Assembly (NCBI RefSeq): GCF_013201825.1
Contig: NZ_CP053836.1
Location: 434,001-498,000 of the forward strand
From: Halarcobacter ebronensis
Lineage (GTDB): Bacteria; Campylobacterota; Campylobacteria; Campylobacterales; Arcobacteraceae
Direction of reading: 5' to 3'
DNA: 64,000 nucleotides
Shown: positions 25,370 to 34,056 of the stretch, one piece after another
Layout: each line of letters opens with the position of its first letter
Position numbering within the stretch: the stretch's first letter is position 1
Program-made: the position numbers and the translations under genes
Notes under the pieces: model-generated
The model's input: the letters and a program-made list of their open reading frames with translations, nothing else
Database searches by the model: none
What the model was told of the DNA's origin: nothing

Positions 25370-25588
25370 TTATAGAGCTTCTACACTTGTTGCTTGTTCA
25401 CCTTTTTGGTTTACACCAATGTTAAAAGTTACTTTTTGACCATCAGTTAATGAAGATTTTCCATAACCTTTGTTATTAATTTCAGTATAGTGTACGAATA
25501 TATCTTTGCTATTATCTTCTAATTGGATAAATCCAAAACCTTTATCATTATTGAACCATTTTACAGTTCCATTGTATCTATTTGACAT
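25370..25588 (-). CDS. Cold-shock domain protein
   Basis: A 72-residue CspA-type OB-fold RNA/DNA-binding protein. I use ATG 25586-25588 because it follows AAAAGGATTTCT and gives the standard N-terminus ahead of GTVKWFN. RNP1 is KGFGFI and RNP2 is DIFVHY. An acidic NSKD loop precedes RNP2. Such proteins act as RNA chaperones, in the cold or in general growth. It is divergent from the TPR-methyltransferase gene with 330 bp between them, leaving room for a long 5' untranslated region. Confidence 0.93.
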   Translation of the reverse strand: MSNRYNGTVKWFNNDKGFGFIQLEDNSKDIFVHYTEINNKGYGKSSLTDGQKVTFNIGVNQKGEQATSVEAL

Positions 25589-25890
25589 AGAAATCCTTTT
25601 TATGTATTTCTTCATTTAAGAAGTTTTAGTAAAGTTAAATCAGGGTTTTAAATTTTCGAGAGACAGATGTTGAGTGTGAATCAATAAAAAGCAAACAATA
25701 AATAAGTACTAATTTTTTCTTTAAGTGCGAAACTATATCTGAAAAAAATAAAAATAGCAAGTTTTTTTTACTGAAATATGAAATTTAATAAATTTTATAC
25801 AGTTTTATTTATTAGATTGATATTAAAAAGATACACTTTAATAGAGCCTATTTTAATCTTTTTTGATTTAACACTTAATTAACATTTTCT
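25589..25890. other. Non-coding gap between the cold-shock gene and the TPR-methyltransferase gene
   Basis: About 300 bp of very AT-rich sequence with no credible ORF. TTGATA (about 25817) followed by TTTAAT suggests a plus-strand promoter near 25815-25850. The part next to the cold-shock gene could be a long 5' leader of the kind that controls cspA genes, but I see no clear cold-box. Nothing else is identifiable. Confidence 0.4.
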
Positions 25891-25913
25891 GCAGCTCAAT
25901 CCTTAGGAGCTGC
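25891..25913 (+). promoter_or_regulatory. Hairpin that covers part of the ribosome binding site of the 25919 gene
   Basis: GCAGCTC (25891-25897) pairs perfectly with GAGCTGC (25907-25913) around a 9-nt loop. The Shine-Dalgarno AGGAG (25905-25909) straddles the loop and the 3' arm, and the ATG is 9 nt further on. Translation should therefore depend on opening this 7-bp, GC-richer stem. Confidence 0.6.
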
Positions 25914-25918
25914 ATATT

Positions 25919-27043
25919 ATGAATACAAAACTTACAATTGAACAATCTTTAGAAAAAGCTATTTTGTTTCAAAAATCTGGAATGATAAATAAAGCGAAAG
26001 TGATTTATGAAGATATATTAAATGAAAATGAAACTAATTTCAAAGCTTGCTTTGAGTTGGGAAACTGTTATGAAAAGATTAAAGATTATAATAAGGCACT
26101 TTTTTATTTTAAAAAAGCTTCAAAAGTAAATAGTAAATGTTATGTTTGTCACCTTAATATGTCGAAAATTTATGAGAAACTTAGTAAATTTGAATTTTCA
26201 CTTTTTCATTTAGATAGAGTAGTTATTATTTGTCCAGATTTTTATGATGTACTTTTTTTAATTGCACAGTGTTATAGAAAAATGAAAAATGAAAGTAAAA
26301 TGATTGAGTATTTGAATAAAACATTATCAAAGTTGCCAAAACACCCTGGTGCTAATCATTTGTTAGCATCAATAAATAAAGAGATAATAAGTGAATTTTC
26401 TTCAGAATATGCTGAAGATTTATTTGATAGATATGCAGGACATTTTGAAGAGCATTTAGTTTCATCATTAAAATACCAAGTGCCATTTATTATAAAAGAA
26501 AAATTAAAACTTTTAAATCTTTCAAATGAGTCAAAAGTTTTAGATTTAGGATGTGGTACTGGGTTATTAGGAAAAACTATTATTAAACAATTTTCAAATA
26601 TAGTAGGTGTTGATATATCCACTAACATGATTGAAGAAACAAGAAAAAAAGATATCTATTCAAAACTTTATATCAAGGATATAAGTGACTTTCTTTCCCA
26701 AAATACTGAAAAATTTGATTTAATTATTGCTGCAGATGTTTTTATATATATAGGTAATATTGAAACTATTTTTAATTATGTAGAAAAATGTATAAGTTCT
26801 GACGGTTATTTTATATTTACTGTTGAATTATCATTAGAGACTAATATCAAAGATTTTCAACTAGCAAAAAGTGGTAGGTTTTCGCATGATATTAGCTACA
26901 TAGTAGCTTTATGCAAAAATATTGGTTTTGAGATAGTAGAGAAAGAAGAAATTATTTTAAGAGAAGAAAATAAAATTGGTCAAAAAGGCGTTATTTTTAT
27001 ATTAAAAAAACTAGTTAAATTTGATACAAATTATGATACATAA
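25919..27043 (+). CDS. TPR-repeat protein fused to a SAM-dependent methyltransferase
   Basis: A 374-residue protein. Residues about 5-145 form three to four tetratricopeptide repeats (AKVIYEDILNENETNFKACFELGNC and similar). A linker with YAEDLFDRYAGHFEEHL, typical of TPR-methyltransferase fusions, leads to a class I methyltransferase with motif I VLDLGCGTGLLG near 208. VDISTNMI and IIAADVFIYIG follow. TPRs usually bind a partner, so the target is probably a protein, but it cannot be named. Its translation appears to be gated by a hairpin on the ribosome binding site. Confidence 0.82.
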   Translation: MNTKLTIEQSLEKAILFQKSGMINKAKVIYEDILNENETNFKACFELGNCYEKIKDYNKALFYFKKASKVNSKCYVCHLNMSKIYEKLSKFEFSLFHLDRVVIICPDFYDVLFLIAQCYRKMKNESKMIEYLNKTLSKLPKHPGANHLLASINKEIISEFSSEYAEDLFDRYAGHFEEHLVSSLKYQVPFIIKEKLKLLNLSNESKVLDLGCGTGLLGKTIIKQFSNIVGVDISTNMIEETRKKDIYSKLYIKDISDFLSQNTEKFDLIIAADVFIYIGNIETIFNYVEKCISSDGYFIFTVELSLETNIKDFQLAKSGRFSHDISYIVALCKNIGFEIVEKEEIILREENKIGQKGVIFILKKLVKFDTNYDT

Positions 27044-27162
27044 GTTGTTGAGATATTAAATAACAAAAAATAATTCTCTTTAAGTTACACTGTTGTCGAA
27101 TCTCTAACAACTCCCATAATTAAGCAAATTATGAAGATAATATTAAATCTGGAAACTTATGG

Positions 27163-27168
27163 TATAAT
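27163..27168 (+). promoter_or_regulatory. Probable -10 element for the five-PAS kinase
   Basis: TATAAT 34 bp upstream of the ATG at 27202, within GGTATAATTAAAG. The preceding 100 bp hold an imperfect inverted repeat (AGTTGTTGAGAT near 27043 and ATCTCTAACAACT near 27100), which could be the end of the upstream transcript or an operator. Confidence 0.55.
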
Positions 27169-27201
27169 TAAAGATTTCATATAAATAAGACGAGAGATGC
27201 T

Positions 27202-29955
27202 ATGCAGATATCAGAAACACACTATTTAAAAGAAGAATTAGACAAATTAATAAAATCTGATATATTTATTTTTGAATTTATAGAGTCTAGCTCATTGGAT
27301 GGAATTTGGTATTGGGATTTAGAAAATCCTGAAAACCAATGGATGAGTGAAAGATTCTGGAAAATATTGGGCTTTGATCCAAAAGATAAAGAACATAAAT
27401 CTATTGAGTGGCAAAAACTAGTCCATGAAGAAGATCTAAAATTAGCTCTTGACAACTTTCATAAACACTTAGAAGATTCCTCTTATCCCTATGATCAAAT
27501 ATTAAGATATAAACATGCAAATGGTTCAGTAGTTTGGATTAGATGTAGAGGTTTGGCTATTAGAGATGAAAATGGTAAACCAATTAGAATGATTGGTGCT
27601 CACAATGATATGACTATGGTTATGGATAGTCTGAAAAAATTAGAGAGTTATAACGGCTTAGATAAATTAAATCAAGATTTAACCAAAAAATATAAACAAG
27701 AACAGACTCAAAGAATAGAAGTACAAAAAATAAATAGGACTATTGAGAGACATATAAATTTGATTGATAAATTTATTATTAGTGCAACTTTAGATTTAGA
27801 TGGAGTAATTGCTAGTGTGTCAAATGCTTTTTGCAAAGTATCAGGATATACTAAAGAAGAGCTTTTGGGCAAATCATATTCAAAATTTTTGTATCCAGAT
27901 ATACAAGATGAATTTATAAAAAAAATAAAAAATTTAGAAGATAATGAAATCTTAGAGGAGGAGTGCAAAAGTCTAAAAAAAGATGGAACTACATATTGGA
28001 TTTTTAGCACTATCTCAGCTCTTAAAAATGATGATAATGAGAGAGTTGGATATTCTATTTTTAGTATTGATATAACTGACAAAAATATAATCAAACAAAA
28101 CAACTTGGAGCTTAAAACAGTAAAAGAGACTCTAGATAACGCTGCAAAAATTGCAAAACTTGGTACTTGGGAATGGGATATAAAAAAAGACATAATTAAG
28201 TTTTCAAAAATTGCAAATGATATTTTTGGAATTCAAACAGGTCAATTTGTAGATTTTGAGACACTTAAAAAGTTAGTTGTAAAAGATGATAAAAGACGAT
28301 ATAGAAGAATTTTTAACAGAGCTGTAAAAAAGAAACTCTCTTTTAACTTTGAGTATAGAATCTATAAAAGTGATGAGATTAGAAAAATATGGGTTATTGG
28401 AAATCCAATAGTAGAAAATAATCAAGTTGTTAGAATAACTGGGATTGTGCAAGATGTAACTGAACTAAAACAAGTTGAAGAGGAGCTAGAAGAGGCTCAA
28501 AAGATTGCAAGGGTAGGGCACTATAATTATAATGCAAATAAAGATATCTTTACAAATTCATATATTATTGATGAAATTTTTGGTTTTGATAACAACAAAG
28601 AGAAGAGCTTAAGAGTTTGGCAACTTCTTATTCATCAAGAGGATAGAAAAAGAGTTACAAAATATTTTAAAGATGTAGTTGCTTTAAAAGATAAGTTTGA
28701 TATTGAATATCGAGTAGTAAACAGAAAAACACAAGCAATAAAATGGGTTCATATGTTAGGTGAACTCTCTTTTGATAGAAATGGGAAAATCTCAAGTTAT
28801 TTTGGAACAATTCAAGATATTACAAAAAGAAAAGAGTTGGAGAGTGACTTGCAACAAGCTCACAATGTATTTGAACATACCCATGATGGAATTTTAGTAA
28901 CCGATGAAGATGGAAATATCTTAAATGTAAACAAATCCTATGAGAAGATTACAGGTTATAAACTAGAAGAGGTAATTGGATTAAATCCTTCTATTTTAAA
29001 ATCTGGTGTTCATGATGATGAGTTTTACAAAGAGCTTTGGGAAGAGGTTAAAACAAATGGTTATTGGAGTGGAGAGATTCACAACAAAAGAAAAGATGGG
29101 AAAATCTACCAAGAGTTGTTAACAATAAATGCAATATATAATGAAAATGGGCATATCTGCAACTATATAGGACTTTTTAGTGATATTACAAAACAGAGAA
29201 AACAAGATAAGCTAATTCTTCAACAATCAAGAACAGCAGCAATTGGAGAGATGTTAGAGAATATTGCCCACCAATGGAGACAACCTTTATCAATAATCTC
29301 AACTTCATCAAGTGGTTTAAAATTACTTTTAGAGATGGATGTTAACAATGAGATACCAAAAGAGAAAGTTTTAAATGTTTTAGATGATATTAATAAATAT
29401 ACACAATATCTCTCTGATACAATAGAGGATTTTAGAAGTTTCTTTAAAGGGGATATGACACAAATAAAAGTATTTAATGTAAGAGATACTTTAGAAAAAC
29501 TTTTAAATCTAACAAAAGACTCTTTTTCTCATAGTTTTATTACCTTTATACAAGATAGTAATAAAGAGGATTTATTTGTAGAAAACAATGAAAATATATT
29601 AACCCAGGCCTTGATTAATATCTATAATAACGCCAAAGATGCTTTAGTAGAGAATGTTGATGAAAATAGAAAAAGACTCTTTTTCCTTTCAAGTCATAGA
29701 AGGGGAGATCTCCTTCATTTGCATTTTAGAGATAATGCAGGGGGGATAAAAAGGGAAGTATTAAATCAAATTTTTGACCCATATTTTACAACTAAACATG
29801 AATCAATAGGAACAGGATTAGGACTTTATATGACCTATCAAATTATTACTAAACAGTTAAAAGGTAGTATTGAAGTTCATAATGTAACTTATGAGTATAA
29901 AGGGGAGATACACAAAGGGGCAGAGTTTACTATAAAATTGCCCCTTAGTAAATAA
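27202..29955 (+). CDS. Cytoplasmic sensor histidine kinase with five PAS domains
   Basis: A 917-residue kinase with no membrane segment. PAS-like domains lie at about 38-137, 190-290, 310-420, 430-545 and 550-670, each ending in a typical D(I/V)T segment. The first has the WYWD start of the PAS_3 type. The dimerisation/phosphotransfer helix has GEMLENIAHQWRQPLS near 690, and the ATPase domain shows N-box NIYNNAKDAL, DNAGGI and GTGLGLYM. The phosphorylated residue is predicted to be the His of NIAHQW. There is no response regulator beside it, so its partner is elsewhere. The string of PAS domains suggests sensing of redox or small molecules in the cytoplasm. Confidence 0.88.
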   Translation: MQISETHYLKEELDKLIKSDIFIFEFIESSSLDGIWYWDLENPENQWMSERFWKILGFDPKDKEHKSIEWQKLVHEEDLKLALDNFHKHLEDSSYPYDQILRYKHANGSVVWIRCRGLAIRDENGKPIRMIGAHNDMTMVMDSLKKLESYNGLDKLNQDLTKKYKQEQTQRIEVQKINRTIERHINLIDKFIISATLDLDGVIASVSNAFCKVSGYTKEELLGKSYSKFLYPDIQDEFIKKIKNLEDNEILEEECKSLKKDGTTYWIFSTISALKNDDNERVGYSIFSIDITDKNIIKQNNLELKTVKETLDNAAKIAKLGTWEWDIKKDIIKFSKIANDIFGIQTGQFVDFETLKKLVVKDDKRRYRRIFNRAVKKKLSFNFEYRIYKSDEIRKIWVIGNPIVENNQVVRITGIVQDVTELKQVEEELEEAQKIARVGHYNYNANKDIFTNSYIIDEIFGFDNNKEKSLRVWQLLIHQEDRKRVTKYFKDVVALKDKFDIEYRVVNRKTQAIKWVHMLGELSFDRNGKISSYFGTIQDITKRKELESDLQQAHNVFEHTHDGILVTDEDGNILNVNKSYEKITGYKLEEVIGLNPSILKSGVHDDEFYKELWEEVKTNGYWSGEIHNKRKDGKIYQELLTINAIYNENGHICNYIGLFSDITKQRKQDKLILQQSRTAAIGEMLENIAHQWRQPLSIISTSSSGLKLLLEMDVNNEIPKEKVLNVLDDINKYTQYLSDTIEDFRSFFKGDMTQIKVFNVRDTLEKLLNLTKDSFSHSFITFIQDSNKEDLFVENNENILTQALINIYNNAKDALVENVDENRKRLFFLSSHRRGDLLHLHFRDNAGGIKREVLNQIFDPYFTTKHESIGTGLGLYMTYQIITKQLKGSIEVHNVTYEYKGEIHKGAEFTIKLPLSK

Positions 29956-29956
29956 T

Positions 29957-30520
29957 TTAGCTATTTAAATATTTTGATAAAGAGGAACTCCAATCTTCAT
30001 TAAGAAGAGTTTGTTTATATTCAAAAGCTTTTTGTTCTAACTCTTCATCACTTATTTTTAAAGCTTTATATACATAAAAGGGCATAGTATAACTCATCCT
30101 TGTAAATTTAGCCATTGTCTCAAAAGGTTTTAATAACTCGTTCATACTTACTTGAATATATGCACCTGCTTGATATGCAAATTCAGGTGATCCCATTGTT
30201 GTTACAATTTTAAATTCTTTTGTTTTGAGTTTTCCCCCTTCACTCCCATACGCAAAACCATACTCTAAAACTTTGTCTTGCCACTCTTTTAAAAGACTTG
30301 GTGAACTAAACCAATAAAATGGGAATTGGAATACTATTCTATCGTGTTCTAAAAGTAGTGTTTGTTCCCTTTTTATATCAATTTTGTCAAATGATTTATA
30401 TTCCGAATATAGATTATTTATAGTTATATTTTTTTCATTTTTTATTGTATTAATAAGGGTTTTATTTAGTCTAGATTCTTCAAAATTTGGGTGTGCTAAA
30501 ATTATTAGTGTTTTTTTCAT
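29957..30520 (-). CDS. Flavodoxin-fold NAD(P)H oxidoreductase (NQO1/KefF-like)
   Basis: A 187-residue flavoprotein of the NAD(P)H:quinone oxidoreductase/KefF family. I use ATG 30518-30520 (MKKTLIILAHPN) instead of a TTG seven codons upstream. ILAHPNFEESRLN is the FMN phosphate-binding start. FQFPFYWFSSPSLLKEWQDKV near 92-112 is the strongly conserved family motif, and TTMGSPEFAY follows near 136. It probably reduces quinones or electrophiles with FMN. Upstream lies a striking repeat operator, so it is likely inducible. It ends two bases from the stop of the plus-strand kinase. Confidence 0.88.
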   Translation of the reverse strand: MKKTLIILAHPNFEESRLNKTLINTIKNEKNITINNLYSEYKSFDKIDIKREQTLLLEHDRIVFQFPFYWFSSPSLLKEWQDKVLEYGFAYGSEGGKLKTKEFKIVTTMGSPEFAYQAGAYIQVSMNELLKPFETMAKFTRMSYTMPFYVYKALKISDEELEQKAFEYKQTLLNEDWSSSLSKYLNS

Positions 30521-30546
30521 ATTGTAATATCCTTTTTTCAAATACT

Positions 30547-30597
30547 ATTCAATACTTACTTAAAATATCTTTACAATACTTTAGGTAAGTATTGAAT
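30547..30597. promoter_or_regulatory. Operator-like array: three copies of CAATACTT in direct and inverted orientation
   Basis: CAATACTT occurs at 30550-30557 and 30574-30581 and its inverse AAGTATTG at 30587-30594. The outer pair extends to a perfect 13-bp inverted repeat (ATTCAATACTTAC and GTAAGTATTGAAT), and the inner pair to 8-5-8. It lies between the oxidoreductase (-) and dedA (+). Inverted repeats of this kind are typical binding sites of MarR- or HxlR-type repressors that control quinone oxidoreductases; no such regulator gene is in the window. Confidence 0.65.
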
Positions 30598-30660
30598 TTA
30601 TTCAAGATACAATTAATTCAATTTTGGTAGAATCAGGAATTAGAAAAATAAAGGATAATA

Positions 30661-31284
30661 TTGTTAACTAATATTGTAGATCTTATTGTTCATACTGTTG
30701 GAAGTTTAGGATATTTAGGAATCTTTATAATGATGTTTTTAGAGAGTTCTTTTTTCCCTTTTCCTTCTGAAATTGTTATGATTCCAGCTGGATACTTAGC
30801 CTATAAAGGTGAGATGAATTTAGTTTTTGCAATTCTTTCTGGAATAGCTGGAAGTCTCTGCGGAGCAATTTTTAACTACTATTTGGCAATGAAATTTGGA
30901 AGAAAGTTTTTAAGTAGATATGGGAAATATGTTTTAATAAAAGAGCAAACTTTAGAAAAAATGGAAGATTTTTTTGCAAAACATGGGCATATTTCAACTT
31001 TCAGTGGAAGATTAATCCCTGCTGTTAGACAATATATTTCACTTCCTGCTGGACTTGCAAAGATGAATTTGTGGAAATTTTCACTTTATACAAGTTTGGG
31101 TGCTGGAATTTGGGTACTAATTTTGGCTCTTTTAGGCTACTTTATTGGTTCAAATAAAGAGCTAATTGATGAGTATTTAAAAGTAATTATAGTTACAGTT
31201 TTAATTTTATTAGCCATTATGATTCTTTTTTATATTAGAATAAAAATGAAAAAAGGGCTTATTAAAAAGTGGAGAAAAAGTTGA
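30661..31284 (+). CDS. DedA-family membrane protein
   Basis: A 207-residue DedA/SNARE-associated (VTT domain) protein. It starts at TTG 30661 after AAAGGATAATA. Conserved residues are in [22 protein letters not shown] near 27-48 and in [20 protein letters not shown] near 117-136. There are about four to five hydrophobic segments. DedA proteins are lipid scramblases or are linked to envelope homeostasis and proton motive force; undecaprenyl phosphate or phospholipid recycling is the best-supported role in the family. The 3' end overlaps the start of the SDR gene. Confidence 0.9.
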   Translation: MLTNIVDLIVHTVGSLGYLGIFIMMFLESSFFPFPSEIVMIPAGYLAYKGEMNLVFAILSGIAGSLCGAIFNYYLAMKFGRKFLSRYGKYVLIKEQTLEKMEDFFAKHGHISTFSGRLIPAVRQYISLPAGLAKMNLWKFSLYTSLGAGIWVLILALLGYFIGSNKELIDEYLKVIIVTVLILLAIMILFYIRIKMKKGLIKKWRKS

Positions 31285-31919
31285 AAAAAAGAGCAATTGT
31301 CACTGGCTACTCTTCAGGAATAGGAAAAGCTATTTGTGAAAGTTTAGAAAAAAGTGATTTTGAAATCATTAGATTAAAAAGTAGACTTGAAGATATAAAA
31401 GCTTTAGAAGCAGAGCTAAAAGAGATATTAAAAGATAAAGATATCTCTGTTTTAATAAACTGTGCTGGAGTTGGAGTTTTTAAACCCCATGAAGAGATCT
31501 CTTTATCAAAAATAAAAGAGTTAATTGATGTTAATTTAACTGCACCAATTATTCTTGCAAATTTATGCCTTAGAAGCCTTAAAAAAACAAAAGGGCATAT
31601 AATAAATATTGCTTCAATAGAGGCAACAAGACACTCTAAATTTTCAGCACTATATACTGCTACAAAGAGTGGACTTAGAGATTTCTCTTTGGCACTATTT
31701 GAAGAGTTAAGAAGAAGTGATGTAAAGGTTACAAATATAAATCCAGATTTGACAAAAACAAACTTCTTTGATACTCTAAATTTTCAACCAAGTGAAAACA
31801 AAGAGGCTCATATCTTACCTGAAGATATAGCAAAAACAGTTTTAGATATTTTGGCTTTTGATGGTGTTATTACTGATATTACCATTCGTCCTCAAAGATT
31901 AGAGATTTTAAAGAAATAG
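31281..31919 (+). CDS. Short-chain dehydrogenase/reductase
   Basis: A 212-residue SDR. I prefer TTG 31281, which overlaps the dedA stop and lies 8 nt after GGAG; a GTG at 31269 would add four residues. The cofactor motif is TGYSSGIG near residues 7-14, NCAGVG near 65 and the catalytic YTATK near 133. The Arg-Leu-Lys after the second strand fits NADP. The substrate is unknown. It sits in a row of dedA, SDR and a membrane protein that look like one transcription unit. Confidence 0.85.
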   Translation: MKKRAIVTGYSSGIGKAICESLEKSDFEIIRLKSRLEDIKALEAELKEILKDKDISVLINCAGVGVFKPHEEISLSKIKELIDVNLTAPIILANLCLRSLKKTKGHIINIASIEATRHSKFSALYTATKSGLRDFSLALFEELRRSDVKVTNINPDLTKTNFFDTLNFQPSENKEAHILPEDIAKTVLDILAFDGVITDITIRPQRLEILKK

Positions 31920-31921
31920 TT

Positions 31922-32752
31922 ATGAAACAATTTATTTTAAATAACTGGAATAGGGTATTACTTTCTATTTTTACAGTTTTAGCCTTAGCTTTGGCTCTTT
32001 GCTTTACTATTGATGATGATGCAAAAAAGTTAGTTGATAACTCTTTTAAACAAGCTGTTATTGTATTTGGAAGTGCAAAGGCTTTAAATGGAGTAATCTC
32101 ACTTGCTCAAGGAACTGAGCTTGATTTGCCTTTTGTAGTTGTTGCAATAGGGCAAGTTTTAGATCCTATAAATGATTTAGTTGAACAATTTTCTTTGGTA
32201 ATGCTTGCAAGTATGATATCTCTTGGTATCCAAAAGATTTTATTGGGTTTTGTAACAAATGATATTTATAATATAACTCTTTTAGTTTTTATTGTAACTT
32301 TTAATATATGGCTTTTTAAACGTTTTAAAAAAGATGAAAAAATAAGAGAGATATTTTTCAAAGCAACTTTTGTTTTACTCTTTTTAAGATTTGCAATACC
32401 CATGATAAGTTATGTAAATGATATCTCTTACAACTACTTTGTAAAACCACAATACAATATAGAAAAGTTAAATGAGAATATTATTCAAGTAAAAGATAGT
32501 GTAAGTAGCGTAACCCAAGAAACAATTAAACAGAAAGAACAAAGTTCTTTTATAAATAAAGTTATGGAAAAATTTGATAGCTCCTATTATGAAAAAAAGA
32601 TAGAAGAGTATACAGATGCAGCTAATAATTCAAGTGAGTATATTGTTGATTTGATTATTGTTTTTGTATTTCAAACTATACTTCTACCTATTGTTTTCCT
32701 TTTTGTTTTATATTTTTTTATAAAAGCACTTTTTAATATAAGAAAGTCCTAA
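31922..32752 (+). CDS. Membrane protein of unknown function with a coiled-coil loop
   Basis: A 276-residue protein that I cannot assign to a family. Hydrophobic segments lie at about 12-28, 90-112, 120-133, 147-165 and 240-270. Between the last two there is a long, probably helical hydrophilic stretch (about 185-235) with ENIIQVKDSVSSV and EKKIEEYTDAANN. It starts 3 bp after the SDR gene, so it is likely co-transcribed, and its stop overlaps the convergent exporter gene by 4 bp. Confidence 0.75.
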   Translation: MKQFILNNWNRVLLSIFTVLALALALCFTIDDDAKKLVDNSFKQAVIVFGSAKALNGVISLAQGTELDLPFVVVAIGQVLDPINDLVEQFSLVMLASMISLGIQKILLGFVTNDIYNITLLVFIVTFNIWLFKRFKKDEKIREIFFKATFVLLFLRFAIPMISYVNDISYNYFVKPQYNIEKLNENIIQVKDSVSSVTQETIKQKEQSSFINKVMEKFDSSYYEKKIEEYTDAANNSSEYIVDLIIVFVFQTILLPIVFLFVLYFFIKALFNIRKS

Positions 32753-33219
32753 ATAATAGGACGATTATATCTTATATAATAAAGTGATGGTAGTGCAAGT
32801 CCAAAACCAATTCCACCTAAAACTATAATTGTTCTTAGTGAGTTATCAACAAAAGTTGTAATAAGTTCAGGTGTTACTCCGTGGGCATTCATTGTTATTA
32901 AATTTATAATTGCAGAAAAGGCATAAGTTCCAGGAAGCATAGGAATTATTGATGCAATAGTATAAACAGGTCTTGGAACAATATATTTTCTTGACCAATA
33001 TAGAGCAACTATACCAACAATAGTTGAAGCTAAAAAGGTTGAAAGCTCCAAAGATAGGTTAAGATCCATTAAAAACTTTCTAGAACAGTAAGCAATAGCT
33101 CCACCATAAGCACATTTCAAAAGAGTCTCTTTTGGAACATTAAATACCATTCCAAAACCAACAGCAGGAATACCTGAAAAGATAGCCGCTAATAGATAAT
33201 CAATAATTATTGCACTCAT
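32749..33219 (-). CDS. Small subunit of a split ThrE-type threonine/serine exporter (YjjB-like)
   Basis: A 156-residue membrane protein with about four to five helices, matching the YjjB half of the bacterial ThrE transporter family (DUF3815). PVYTIASIIPMLPGTYAFSAI near 85-105 is the family hallmark. It is next to the YjjP-like gene on the same strand with 1 bp between, and YjjP plus YjjB together correspond to one full-length ThrE. The two-gene arrangement supports export of a small carboxylic or amino acid across the inner membrane, and succinate has also been reported as a substrate for the E. coli pair. Confidence 0.85.
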   Translation of the reverse strand: MSAIIIDYLLAAIFSGIPAVGFGMVFNVPKETLLKCAYGGAIAYCSRKFLMDLNLSLELSTFLASTIVGIVALYWSRKYIVPRPVYTIASIIPMLPGTYAFSAIINLITMNAHGVTPELITTFVDNSLRTIIVLGGIGFGLALPSLYYIRYNRPII

Positions 33220-33220
33220 C

Positions 33221-33991
33221 TTACCAACCTTCCATATTTAATAGAGTAAAAGCTAAAACTATTCCAACAGCAGTTGCAGAAGTAAGAAGTACAGCTTGCA
33301 TCCAACGTCCCCAACCCATTGCTAAGTAACCTTTTACTGCATCTAAAACAGAGTTTACAAAAGGAAAACCAGGGGCTAGAAGAAGAACACTTGAAGAAAG
33401 CGCTATATCAGGAGTTGAACTTAGATGAAAAATTTGTGACATTGCGGCAAAAAAAGTTGCCACAAAAGCAGTAACTCCAAAAGTGATTATTAAAACAAAT
33501 TTTTTTCTTGCTAAAACTTGTCTTGTAAACATAGCAGCAGAAGAAGCAACAAAAGTAATAAGTATACCCATTAAATCAGAACCATGAAGATATGCAAATG
33601 AAGCACAAGAGACACCAACCATAAAAACTATCAACCAACTGTTATAGTAGTTTGGTTCAATCTCTTTCATAGTTTTAATCATAAAATCAATATCAAGATT
33701 CTCTTTTTCTGCTTTATAACACATCTTCTGTACATCACAAACTATAGACATATTTATTGGTTTATGATGAGCTCTTCTTGTTGTTGTTGAAGATTGTGTT
33801 TTTTTATTGCTAAGTGTTGTTAGTACAATTGCAGAAGGAATTAATGAAACTTCAACTGAATCAACGCCTAATACGTGCCCTAATCTTTGGGCAACAGTCT
33901 CTATTAGTCTACTTTCAGCTCCATACTCAAGCATTAGTACGGCGGCTTTTATTACAGTTTTTGTAATTTTTGTTTGTTCTTCGTATGTCAA
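33221..33991 (-). CDS. Large subunit of a split ThrE-type exporter (YjjP-like)
   Basis: A 256-residue protein of the YjjP/DUF1212 family. The N-terminal hydrophilic domain has the family sequence MLEYGAESRLIETVAQRLG and SAIVLTT; five hydrophobic segments follow from about residue 115, ending with a final helix near 230-252. The start is TTG 33989-33991 after GAGAAGAA. It is followed directly by the YjjB-like subunit. The pair probably forms a threonine/serine-type exporter. Confidence 0.87.
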   Translation of the reverse strand: MTYEEQTKITKTVIKAAVLMLEYGAESRLIETVAQRLGHVLGVDSVEVSLIPSAIVLTTLSNKKTQSSTTTRRAHHKPINMSIVCDVQKMCYKAEKENLDIDFMIKTMKEIEPNYYNSWLIVFMVGVSCASFAYLHGSDLMGILITFVASSAAMFTRQVLARKKFVLIITFGVTAFVATFFAAMSQIFHLSSTPDIALSSSVLLLAPGFPFVNSVLDAVKGYLAMGWGRWMQAVLLTSATAVGIVLAFTLLNMEGW

Positions 33992-34056
33992 ATTCTTCTC
34001 AACTTTAATGGGGATTTTTTAAAATTCTATTATATTCTTAATAACTGTATGATTAA

